Shown here: in pieces, positions 39,313 through 48,546 of the stretch
How positions within the stretch are numbered: the first letter of the stretch is position 1
Layout: every line of letters starts with the position of its first letter
DNA from: Gracilaria gracilis
Lineage: Eukaryota; Rhodophyta; Florideophyceae; Gracilariales; Gracilariaceae
Direction: 5' to 3'
Length of the DNA stretch: 48,546 bases
NCBI GenBank assembly: GCA_030374805.1
Contig: JARGSG010000077.1
Location: 1 to 48,546 of the forward strand
Translations under genes and position numbers: made by a program
The notes under the pieces: generated by a model
What the model saw: the letters and a program-made list of their open reading frames with translations, nothing else
Databases searched by the model: none
What the model was told of the DNA's origin: nothing

Positions 39313-40163
39313 TGTAGAGCAATTGCCCTTGGCAGGGACTGAGGAGGATGCCACTCATATATCCGTTGTTATTTTCGGCTGAACTTCCTACTATTATGAA
39401 GTCTATTTGCCTATTTGGCCCGGATTAGGGATCCGCCTATGAAGGGTAGGATTGGCGCAACACGTGTGTGCCCGCGCCCGATTACCGGATGCGCCGTTGC
39501 AAGTGTGCCACGGAGGTACACGTGGGTAGTGTTGGCTGGCGTGCCGGGTACTTAGATATTTTAGTGATATTTGTCAGCCGTATATAATTGGCGGCACTTG
39601 CCGCCACTGTACGGGAAGTAAACCTCAACGAGGCCTTGGCTCTAGCTTGAGTTCCGCTTGCGCACGGTCTTTCACCCCATTCCCGGGGAATACCGCAGCT
39701 TATCCGGACAAGTTATCCACCTCCGTCACCGAGAAGCACCGATCCGTCGTTACGGCCTCTTATTTATCATTCTTCCATACACTCTTTCTGTTTTCCCGTC
39801 TTACGGCTTCGTTACACTTCGCCCTGTGGTACAGGTTTGCCCCTTTTTGTCTCGGGATTATTCCCAGCTCTCGCGAGTCTGCGCTCCACAGTGCGGCTCA
39901 TTTTGCTACCTTCTATCTCGTCCTTTTTGCTACGGGATACGCCACACCCAGTGGAATCCATCCTGTTGGCACCCCGATTGCCACCCCCAACCTCCGTCTG
40001 CAATTCAGGAAGAGGCTGCCTGGAGTTACGCTCGGCACTTGTCGGCCTCATCGCAGGGTTCTGCCACTGCTCTGCCCCAATAAAGAGCAAGGCTGAACAC
40101 CTTGGTTGCGTAGCCGCTGGCGCGGTTTGTGTTCTTTCCTTCCGTTCCCGGCTTTGCCCCACA
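39313..40163 (+). repeat. 3' LTR of el3
   Basis: 851 bp, same ends and motif order as the 5' LTR (TATATAA at 39581). Purine-rich GAGAAGGGAGAGA directly upstream (about 39299-39312) is the polypurine tract. The AATAAA is at 40079-40084. Confidence 0.95.
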
Positions 40164-40168
40164 AGGAC

Positions 40169-41799
40169 GGGATGCATGACGATTGATGGATGGAGCGCTG
40201 CTCTGGGAGCTCCTAGTTTAGGAATGATATGGCATTTCATTGATAAGAATTGGAACATGCGTTGTATTCCAATCGCTACATTGAACATGGGCACATCTAA
40301 GAAGACGGGAGAGCAAATGCGTGTTATAATGGAGAAAGTACTAGAGGAGAATCCTATCGTTGGGGCAGAGAGTATTCGTTTATTCTCGGCGACGAGTGAC
40401 AATGAGGCGGCTACTGCACTGGCCGTTGATTTACTAACGAACTTTATAGGGTCTGTAAGATGTGTTGTGCACACGCTGGCGCTTTGTGTAGGTGATGTGT
40501 TTGAAGACGGCACGGTATGGAAGAAGTATATGGAGCACGTCAACAAGCTGACCAGCTACTTTAATTATCATCAGAAGGCAGCGCAGTTATTGGCACAGAA
40601 GCAGATACAAGAAGGTGTCACGGCCGGCCGCATCCAAAGGTTGATGCACGACATACCCCTTCGGTGGCCCTCGCAGCGGGCAGCAATGTCCGTGTACCTA
40701 ACGCGCATACAGACCATGGGTGCAGTCGCGCGAGATTTAAAATCTCTCTGCGGATGACCTCCCGAGACTAGCAGTCGAACAACAAGATGTTATGGCCGAG
40801 TTCATTACAGTTCTTGCTGAGGTGCGACGTGTTGCTCGGCAGTTAGAAGCCGATCGAAAGGTGACAATGTCGCGTGCACCCCGACTACTTCGAGAACTAC
40901 ACGAGACGTTGCTGATCATTTCCGGTGAAATGCTGCCGGGAGACTCCGACGGAACGTTGCGTTCTCCTTCTACAGAATTTTTAGACGATGATGAGGCGTT
41001 TCCTACGCCGCGGGCTTTACCGACGCGTTCAAGCTTGGCCCGTTTAGACCAGGAACGAGATGAGACAAGCAAGGTGCGTCTGCAGAAAGGACATGCTAAA
41101 GCGCTGGCTACACGACTGGCGGACCGTGTTCAACAACGATTGGGTGACATTTGGAGGAAAGTAGATGTGGAAGCTGCACTGTGGGGTCCTTCTGGTGATT
41201 ACGACAGAGAGCCAGAACGCTCGATGCGGTTACCGAAGCGTGTTCTGTTATTTCATATTGCGGCTATCTTGGATATTAACGAGTGTTCTTTGGACTTTAT
41301 AGAAGGTACTGAAGCTGTTAAAGGGAGCTACATGAAAGTTCTGTACAGTGCAGTGGTGCGGGAAGCCGCACAGCTTGAAAGTTCAGTTAGTTTGCCTTTT
41401 CAAGACCTCGAGGTAGTGTTCGGTCTTTTCCATCGTGTAATGCGTGATTCTCTTGCCGAAAAAGGGCGGAACGAGCCCTCAGCAGCGTTAGCTTTCTGGA
41501 AGAATGCTAATAATTACACTGGCTTTATTAGTCTTATGCCTTTCACCACCATAGCACGCGCGGCGCTGTCATCGCAGGCCTCCTCCGCACCTGCTGAACG
41601 CCTGTTTAGCGATCTTGGTCGTGCGGAGGGAAACCAGTCGCAATCTTTGCTCTCCAGCACCCTGGAGATGACGGAGCTCGTAAGGGCGTATGTTGGTAAT
41701 GAACTGAAGGACATGCGTTTGCCGCAAAATGGGCTCTTGCACCCAAAGGCAGCAGCGTTTAGACGTGTTGTTTACTCTATTGCAGAGGAGATCTACTAA
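40169..41799 (+). pseudogene. hAT transposase, C-terminal part, copy A
   Basis: Begins with CMTIDGWSAALGAP, the catalytic-core DGW block, then WHFIDKNW. A +1 frame change at about 40750 (KSL to ADDLPRL) separates it from the C-terminal half, which ends in the hAT dimerisation region (SALAFWKN, SSAPAERLFSDLGRAEG). Copy B carries the same frame change, so it predates the duplication. The middle region (SATSDNEAATAL, CVVHTLALCV) supplies the expected D and H-containing blocks. Confidence 0.8.
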
Positions 41800-41904
41800 G
41801 TTGGAGGATGACTGGAATTGACTACATATAACTGACTTGCGGTGAATTACGGATGACTACTGACTCTGAGGATCAGGAAAATGTTAGTCACAAATACGCC
41901 CCTG

Positions 41905-41989
41905 GGTTCAGCCCCACACGAGAGGAAATACTGAATGCAAACCCACTGTCGTGCTGATGGGTTTGTATTCAGGCCTTCCTCTCGAATGG
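41905..41989. repeat. Palindromic spacer between the two hAT copies
   Basis: Arms 41919-41945 and 41958-41984 pair at 23 of 27 positions around a 12-nt loop (41946-41957). It sits at the centre of the large inverted repeat formed by hAT copies A and B. Confidence 0.85.
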
Positions 41990-44642
41990 CAGGGGCGTAT
42001 TTGTGACTACCATTTCCTGATCCTCAGAGTCAGTAGTCATCCGTAATTCACCGCAAGTCAGTTATATGTAGTCAATTCCAGTCATCCTCCAACTTAGTAG
42101 ATCTCCTCTGCAATAGAGTAAACAACACGTCTAAACGCTGCTGCCTTTGGGTGCAAGAGCCCATTTTGCGGCAAACGCATGTCCTTCAGTTCATTACCAA
42201 CATACGCCCTTACGAGCTCCGTCATCTCCAGGGTGCTGGAGAGCAAAGATTGCGACTGGTTTCCCTCCGCACGACCAAGATCGCTAAACAGGCGTTCAGC
42301 AGGTGCGGAGGAGGCCTGCGATGACAGCGCCGCGCGTGCTATGGTGGTGAAAGGCATAAGACTAATAAAGCCAGTGTAATTATTAGCATTCTTCCAGAAA
42401 GCTAACGCTGCTGAGGGCTCGTTCCGCCCTTTTTCGGCAAGAGAATCACGCATTACACGATGGAAAAGACCGAACACTACCTCGAGGTCTTGAAAAGGCA
42501 AACTAACTGAACTTTCAAGCTGTGCGGCTTCCCGCACCACTGCACTGTACAGAACTTTCATGTAGCTCCCTTTAACAGCTTCAGTACCTTCTATAAAGTC
42601 CAAAGAACACTCGTTAATATCCAAGATAGCCGCAATATGAAATAACAGAACACGCTTCGGTAACCGCATCGAGCGTTCTGGCTCTCTGTCGTAATCACCA
42701 GAAGGACCCCACAGTGCAGCTTCCACATCTACTTTCCTCCAAATGTCACCCAATCGTTGTTGAACACGGTCCGCCAGTCGTGTAGCCAGCGCTTTAGCAT
42801 GTCCTTTCTGCAGACGCACCTTGCTTGTCTCATCTCGTTCCTGGTCTAAACGGGCCAAGCTTGAACGCGTCGGTAAAGCCGGCGGCGTAGAAAAACGCCT
42901 CATCATCGTCTAAAAATTCTGTAGAAGGAGAACGCAACGTTCCGTCGGAGTCTCCCGGCAGCATTTCACCGGAAATGATCAGCAACGTCTCGTGTAGTTC
43001 TCGAAGTAGTCGGGGTGCACGCGACATTGTCACCTTTCGATCGGCTTCTAACTGCCGAGCAACACGTCGCACCTCAGCAAGAACTGTAATGAACTCGGCC
43101 ATAACATCTTGTTGTTCGACTGCTAGTCTCGGAAGGTCATCCGCAGAGAGATTTTAAATCTCGCGCGACTGCACCCATGGTCTGTATGCGCGTTAGGTAC
43201 ACGGACATTGCTGCCCGCTGCGAGGGCCACCGAAGGGGTATGTCGTGCATCAACCTTTGGATGCGGCCGGCCGTGACACCTTCTTGTATCTGCTTCTGTG
43301 CCAATAACTGCGCTGCCTTCTGATGATAATTAAAGTAGCTGGTCAGCTTGTTGACGTGCTCCATATACTTCTTCCATACCGTGCCGTCTTCAAACACATC
43401 ACTTACACAAAGCGCCAGCGTGTGCACAACACATCTTACAGACCCTATAAAGTTCGTTAGTAGATCAACGGCCAGTGCAGTAGCCGCCTCATTGTCACTC
43501 GTTGCCGAGAATAAACGAATACTCTCTGCCCCAACGATAGGATTCTCCTCTAGTACTTTCTCCATTATAACACGCATTTGCTCTCCCGTCTTCTTAGATG
43601 TGCCCATGTTCAATGTAGCGATTGGAATACAACGCATGTTCTAATTCTTATCAATGAAATGCCATGTCATTCCTAAAATAGGAGCTCCCAGAGCAGCGCT
43701 CCATCCATCAACCGTCATGCATCCCGTCCTAGCATGTACCACAGACCGACGCAATATTCGGCACACCGCAGTATAGACCTCAAATAATACCGTATCAATT
43801 TGATACTTGCTTGAAAACTGCACACGACCACCAAATATATCCACCAACTCCTGCAGTATAGCGGACGAAACACGCGTAAACGGCGTCTCTGTTGGGCAAG
43901 CGAACACTACCAAAACAATGCTCGAGCCCTGCTGTTTGGAATGTGACGGAGGTGACTTGGCTGCCTTTTCGTAGATTCGATGTCAGTTGAAGAGGATTTC
44001 ATTAGAAAAAATCGAGAAATGCTGTTGGTTTTTTGGGTTTGTATCAAACGTTCTTTTTTACGGGTGATCGCAACTTCAATTACTTTTCCAGTTGCGTTTT
44101 TCTGATTGATTAAAACCAGTTTGTTGGTAGAGAACTTGATGGTTATTGCGGTAGTGTTCTATAATGTTGCTGGTTGAGACGTTTTTTGTTTAAAGATCGC
44201 GGCAAGTGTACTCCATAAAGATGTTTTTGTGCTGGAACCTCGACCATTGGCTTTGGTTCGACCGCCGCTTCTGTTGCTCTTTGTGCTTGTTCATAAGACA
44301 ATGAGCTGTGATTTCGGTGGTACTGATTTCTGGGGTGTCAGGAACATTGCAATTGCTACGAGTATCAGCCATGCTTCCCAGATTCTTTGTTGCCTTGATT
44401 GGGGGAGGAGACCGTTTTTTGATCGCTCTCCAGTTTGAGCGATCAAATGTCATTAGCATCCGCGTGAGCGAAGGCGCGCTAGGGACGTACAATATGTCTA
44501 CAGTGTTACACGCGTACACAGACTTACTTGTAATAGCTGTACACCTATGACTTGACTTTAACTTCCCATATGTAGTCAGTCAGTCAAAAGTCACCAGAAA
44601 TGAACTGTAGTCAGTCAGTTACAAATAGGGGCTGTCGAATGG
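41982..44642 (-). mobile_element. hAT transposon copy B with 8-bp target duplication
   Basis: The body is 41990-44634 (2645 bp), flanked by TCGAATGG (41982-41989, 44635-44642). Ends are CAGGGGCGTATTTGTGACT and, inverted, CAGCCCCTATTTGTAACTGAC. It is in inverted orientation to copy A and nearly identical to it. A 12-bp-class hairpin near its 5' end (44418-44447) is shared with copy A (27920-27951). Confidence 0.92.
42094..43913 (-). pseudogene. hAT transposase, copy B, damaged
   Basis: Same protein as copy A. From 43913 it reads FACPTETPFTRVSSAILQEL and MTVDGWSAALGAP, has TAG at the Trp of WHFIDKNW (about 43642), then the middle region to about 43140. After the shared +1 frame change comes the C-terminal half, with a private one-base insertion near 42890, ending in the AERLFSDLGRAEG dimerisation block and TAA at 42094. 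Not functional as written. Confidence 0.85.
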
Positions 44643-46080
44643 GCCAACACGTACTTACGAGGGTAATGCAATCTTTTTTGTTGTCGTAAATTGAAGAAAG
44701 GATGTCTCAAATCATTGCAAATGAAGCACAGGTTGGGGCAATTAGCCCTCGATTACCAGAATTTGGCACTCAAGCTCGTCGGGGAAACTTGCGCTTGTGG
44801 TCTGCATCAGTGCACGTGGATGACAGAAAATTGAAGGGGGTTGTTTGTCTGTCAGCTGGCTTTTGAACGATGCAAGTGAGAAGAACACTGATCGCGTGGT
44901 GGTTGTATTTTTTCGGTGAAGGCAGCTAACGTCACAGCGACAGATTCATTCAAGTCGCTCTGTACGGTCAAAAAGTAGCTCTCTTAACCCTTAGGTTACC
45001 TTCAAGGGTTAAGAAGGGTTTCGTTGGCATCTAATGTTAATGAGAAGAAGGCAAATTTTGCCTGTGTCTCGAGCTCAGGTTTTTGAATGCTTTCCGAGCT
45101 CAATGGCGGTGCATCCATGGGATACTTTGGCATGAAGCAAATGTATTGGCTCACGTTAATGGAGCTCCGTAACTTACCCCAAAGAAGGTGTAACTTTCCT
45201 TACTCAAATGGGTCGGAAAAACTCCCAAAACAAAAATCGTTGCTTTCAAGCGGCGACTTCTCTGTTACAAGTGAGGCATTTCTAATTATCTTTGTCGCAA
45301 AGAAAAAGGGGTCTACATCTCAGCTCCGAGGAATGCCTGAGCTAGTTCTCCATCTACATATAAGAGATTCACGATCTCGAACTAACTGCACCTCGTCAGA
45401 ATACATCATTATCGAATACTACGCCAAACCTGTCGGATTCACACATCCCACCAAAACCGGACATCACTGCAAATCCATGACTTTCCACTCAATTGTCCCA
45501 GATGATTTCCGGAACAGTTTCTGGAAGAGGCTCGTTATCTTCTACTTCAATATTATCACGGCCTTGCAGTTTCAACATTGCCTCGACAGCCTGCTCTCGT
45601 GCTGAACTTTGCGCGGCTAAACGCCTACGTTCAACACGAGTAGCTTTTAGGTGATCGAACAACGTCTTGCGTCGCGGAGCAAGAGACAACAAATTTCAAA
45701 GCACAGCGGCGCTCTCAACACAGCTCGATCCATGCGGTCGAGCATTGAGGGCCTGGAGAACACTTGCCACCGTCAAATATCTACCAAATTCCGTGGTAAC
45801 TTTCACGTGTCGTACAAATACCGATATGGTGTCGGGTCGGGCCTGGTAGAAGAAGCGCGCGAGGGCTCAACCTAAAAAAGGAAAAACACACAACCAATAT
45901 GGGTAGTAGGGCACCTGAAACCCGCAGGGGCAAACGCGCGGGGCAACTAGTCTAGACCGTGTAGGTGTACGGTAGTAGACGTCGATGCGCGGTAAAACCT
46001 GAATAGTAATAGAGTAGCAAATGACCAAGATGGTATAGTTAGTGCCCTAGTGGGTGCCTGACTTTACAATACCCGAGGGG
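44643..46080. other. Intergenic stretch, at most a small hypothetical gene
   Basis: A minus-strand frame at 45489-45692 (67 codons; KTLFDHLKATRVERRRLAAQ, acidic end) has protein-like composition and may be an exon or relic. A 172-codon plus-strand ORF at 45087 overlaps it and has no motif. Nothing else is supported. Confidence 0.35.
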
Positions 46081-46951
46081 TGAAGGCGGAGTGCGTTACA
46101 ATATATACAAGGTGCACCGACGCCGATCTCCCATGCGGGCATGACGTCATCGGCTGCGCTCATGACCTACTGTTGAAGTGCAACGCCCTCCTTGAGGGAT
46201 TCCCGGGACTTAGTTATATCCCTACATGTTGGCTCGGGTTAATTATGACTACATACGATGGCCACGTTGGTGGATGGGACATGTGGGACACGGCAGAGTC
46301 CAGGAAGTTGGCACAGCATTGCTGGTAATTCTGCACCCTTTATGGGAGTATTCTAGATTATTATAGTATTTGCCGTACAGTACGGGAGGCTAGCTACACA
46401 CTATATAGTGTCGGGGCAACTTTGCCCCGCCAGTAAAGTAAATCTCCCCAACCAGGGTTGGCTCTAGACTTTTCGCTTTCGGCGGTATTCAACTCGTCCT
46501 CGGAGGGATATCCCGTGGCATACGGGACCGTCTATCCGCCCTGCGTCAACCAGACAAAACCCAATTGTGGGAGTATTACACCCTATTTGTCGCGTTCGTC
46601 TTGTATAAGGATTTGCCCGGCTTTGCCGTCTCTCTCAGGTCACACTTCGTGACTTCCCCTTTCTCTGTTCTCCTTTTTCGGGTTGTTCTCCGCGTCCCGC
46701 GGCTTGTGCTGACACCTGTCTACACTTGCCACCCCTGTGGAACACCGCTTCATCTGAGGATACGCAGCGCACCGTTTACACGGATTCCAGCTTCTGGTTT
46801 ACCTTCCCACGCCTGGCGTGAAGGGTGGCCTCGGCCTTACACACCGACTCTGTCGTATCATACCTAGAAGGGCTTTGCTACTGTGCTGCCTCGCCTTAGG
46901 AAGATCCCGAACTTCTTCGTGGTTCTTTCCCCATTGGGGCATTGCACTACA
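46081..46951 (+). repeat. 5' LTR of el4
   Basis: The end CA is 3 nt before the primer site. Internal order TATATAG (46402-46408), palindrome CGGGGCAA-CT-TTGCCCCG (46412-46429), AGTAAAGTAAAT (from 46432), then a TTGGCTCTAG block also present in el3. No CACGTG seen. Outer end approximate. Confidence 0.6.
46402..46443 (+). promoter_or_regulatory. Core promoter of el4 LTR: TATA, palindrome, AGTAAA
   Basis: TATATAG, 3-nt gap, perfect 8-bp palindrome arms with CT loop, then AGTAAAG 30 nt after the TATA start. Arm sequence differs from el2 and el3 but pairing is perfect. Confidence 0.65.
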
Positions 46952-46954
46952 AAC

Positions 46955-46972
46955 TGGTCTCCCGACCTAGAA
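46955..46972 (+). other. Primer-binding site of el4
   Basis: TGGTCTCCCGACCTAGAA, identical to that of el2 even though the coding region is badly decayed. Confidence 0.7.
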
Positions 46973-47059
46973 GCTTGTCTGTGTGCTTTTTTTTCTTTTG
47001 GAGGTGATTTCTACTGTGTCCGGAAGATTCCGTGTACTCCCGTTTAACGGTCCTCATCG

Positions 47060-48546
47060 ATGTCTCGGAAGCCATCCGGGGCGGAGCCGGCGGTTACTCG
47101 CAGCCACTCCCGTGATGATGAGGATGTTCCCAATGATCGGGTTTGGTTTCGAAAATCCCGATTTGGGCTGGTTCTACCCTCGCCGCGAAGGTTTTCTCTC
47201 GGACTTCGAGCCAACACCGGGAATCCCGGAACCATCCTCTGCCCTCGTTGGCCAGCTCTCGGCCTGTTGTCGGGCCTGCCCCAGTCCGCTATTGGTCCGC
47301 CTTTGGCGTCCCAGCCAGCACGCTGCTGCGGGATCCTTACCTCGCCGTGAGGCTGCCAACACCCCCCAGGAGAATTCCCTGGAGGAACAGGTACGCACAT
47401 CCTGCGTGCCGCCCACAATGCCCTTGTGGGGGAATTTCGAGCCCTCCGTGAGGTTGGTCGAGAGTGCCCCGCAAGGGATGTTGCTGAAGATCTCCGCGTA
47501 TTGCGGTCTGATGTCGACAAAGTGTTGGAGTGTTTGGGTTCGCCCGCCGCCTTCGTTGAAGGGATCGAGGAGCGCTTCAATCGCGTCCGAGCCCGTCTGG
47601 AGACGCTGGAGCAAACCAGTGACAATGGGCAATAACTCTCCGGATGATCCGGTTGCTGGCCGTGTCACAACGCGGACCAGCGCGCTGGAACAGGCAAAGG
47701 CTGCCAGAGGCGGAAATCCAAACGGCTACAATGATCATTCGGATACACCGACCTCGTCGGATTCTAACCCGAGTCACTCAGATGGGTCTACTTCTTCTGA
47801 CTCTGAGTCGGAGGATGGTCGCCGTGACCCCTCCTCCCGCTCTAAGCGGTCGTCTGCCACCCAGGGGGTGATTCGCTCCCGCACCAAGGACAGGAGACAC
47901 TCCGGACTCCGGGAATTGAAGCCCTACGAATAGGAATGTTCTGAAAGTTACTTTCGTACCGATACTATCGGCTGGAGGATTTTTCGCTGGATCGCACATC
48001 CCGTAGAACGGGACGAGTGATTGCATCAAGTGGATGCAACTTTCACTGAGGAACCAGAGCTTTTCTGGAGAAGATCCAATTATGGTCTTGGATTTCCTCG
48101 CCCGCTTCGTGGCGGAGGCCGATATACTTGGTAAGAACGAAGGATGGGCCTACGTGGCGCTACCGTACTTTTTACGGGAAGTGGCCGAAGACCAATTTCA
48201 CTCTGTAAGAAGTTCGTCGAGATCCTCCGACTGAGGGGTGCCGGGAGGCCGTGCAGTACCTCTTGAGGTTGTAGGCGACGAATGATGCCATTCCGTCAGC
48301 GATTCTCGCTTTGAGGGATACCAGACAGCTCCCCGGAGAGGTCGAAACCGATTATTCTGTGCGCCTCAACAAGGCTTTCCACCACTGTGGCAATGTTTAC
48401 CCCGCTGGGGAACGTTCAACGATGTTGCTTGATGGTCTGAGCCCAGCCATCAAGTCACTCGTCGCCCGATGTCGGGAGGACAAATCAAGGATACTTACAC
48501 CTCGAAGTTGGTCCCCAAGCCGCTCGTGCGGAGGGTGATGCACTAC
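47060..48546 (+). pseudogene. gag of el4, multiple frameshifts
   Basis: Starts at ATG 47060 (MSRKPSGAEP). Recognisable pieces lie in different frames: DVAEDLRVLRSDVDKVLECLG (47480-47540), SSRSKRSSATQGVIRSRTKD and LRELKP (47830-47925), QLSLRNQSFSGEDPIMVLDFL (48035-48100), LNKAFHHCGNVYPAGERS (48365-48420). Each is clearly homologous to el1 gag. Several small indels and stops lie between them. Confidence 0.85.

Larger units (their letters stand above)
28633..40168 (+). mobile_element. Complete chromodomain Ty3/gypsy element el3 with 5-bp target duplication
   Basis: The body is 28638-40163 (11,526 bp), flanked by AGGAC (28633-28637, 40164-40168), inserted in the hAT transposase gene. Order: LTR, primer site, gag, pol (protease, RT, RNase H, integrase, chromodomain), antisense ORF, polypurine tract, LTR. 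The 851-bp LTRs differ at roughly 13 positions by eye (about 1.5%), so the insertion is fairly recent but older than the copia element. Confidence 0.95.
27721..41904 (+). mobile_element. hAT transposon copy A, split by Ty3 element el3
   Basis: Left end CGGCCCGTATTTGTAACTGA at 27721 and right end ...CAAATACGCCCCTG at 41904 match the two ends of copy B. Removing el3 and one copy of its target repeat leaves about 2.65 kb, close to copy B (2645 bp). No 8-bp duplication is visible (ATTTTGCC left, GGTTCAGC right), unlike copy B, so a flank has been altered or rearranged. Transposase fragments read on the plus strand. Confidence 0.85.
46081..48546 (+). mobile_element. Ty3/gypsy element el4, decayed, right part outside window
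   Basis: LTR end at 46951, primer site and a gag broken by several frameshifts, running off the right edge. The left boundary (about 46081, TGAAGGCG) is estimated from the TATA-to-LTR-start distance in el3 and is uncertain. Confidence 0.75.

Noticed and set aside
1..48546. Genome-wide reassignment of TAG as a sense codon
   Set aside because: el3 pol itself appears to end at TAG (37171), and el1, el2 and el4 also carry TGA, TAA or indels, so ordinary decay explains most lesions.

Overview
The window is eukaryotic nuclear DNA. It is dominated by LTR retrotransposons and hAT DNA transposons packed around a few host genes. No sequence names the species. Large uninterrupted genes, a plant/fungal-style NB-ARC-WD40 receptor, small secreted Cys-rich proteins and abundant Ty3 and Ty1/copia elements fit an intron-poor alga (a red macroalga is my best guess, low confidence) or a similar protist.

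Layout. 1-4361: minus-strand Ty3/gypsy element (el1), cut by the left edge, with LTR, damaged gag and an open pol. 4362-8707: a second minus-strand Ty3 element (el2) whose pol is interrupted by el1. 8794-9476: PIF/Harbinger transposase remnant. 10674-14921: intact NB-ARC-WD40 gene, the main host gene. 14981-19970: complete, apparently very young Ty1/copia element with identical 266-bp LTRs, 5-bp target duplication, intact gag and pol. 20088-20525: small Cys-rich secreted-type reading frame broken by one TGA. 23459-24195: non-autonomous hAT with 8-bp target duplication. 24196-24690: GA-rich tract. 25672-26819: secreted Cys-rich/acidic-repeat protein followed by a 4-nt-overlapping second ORF. 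27721-41904: hAT copy A, split by a complete 11.5-kb chromodomain Ty3 element (el3, 28638-40163). 41990-44634: hAT copy B, inverted relative to A across a palindromic spacer. About 46081-48546: decayed Ty3 element (el4) running off the right edge.

The elements carry most of the novel-looking signal. (1) The copia element has a textbook-like candidate -1 frameshift site between gag and pol, a primer site matching the anticodon arm of initiator tRNA-Met, and a gag that starts inside the LTR and is translated through that primer site. (2) The Ty3 family shares a conserved gag/pol junction (G-AAA-AAC-stop, pol start 2 nt later, two stems that vary in sequence but keep pairing). (3) Its LTRs share a TATA box, a short GC palindrome with different sequence in each element, and an AGTAAA motif at about +30 to +36. 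(4) el3 has an intact ~600-codon antisense ORF of unknown function between pol and the 3' LTR, although its gag and pol contain three amber codons.
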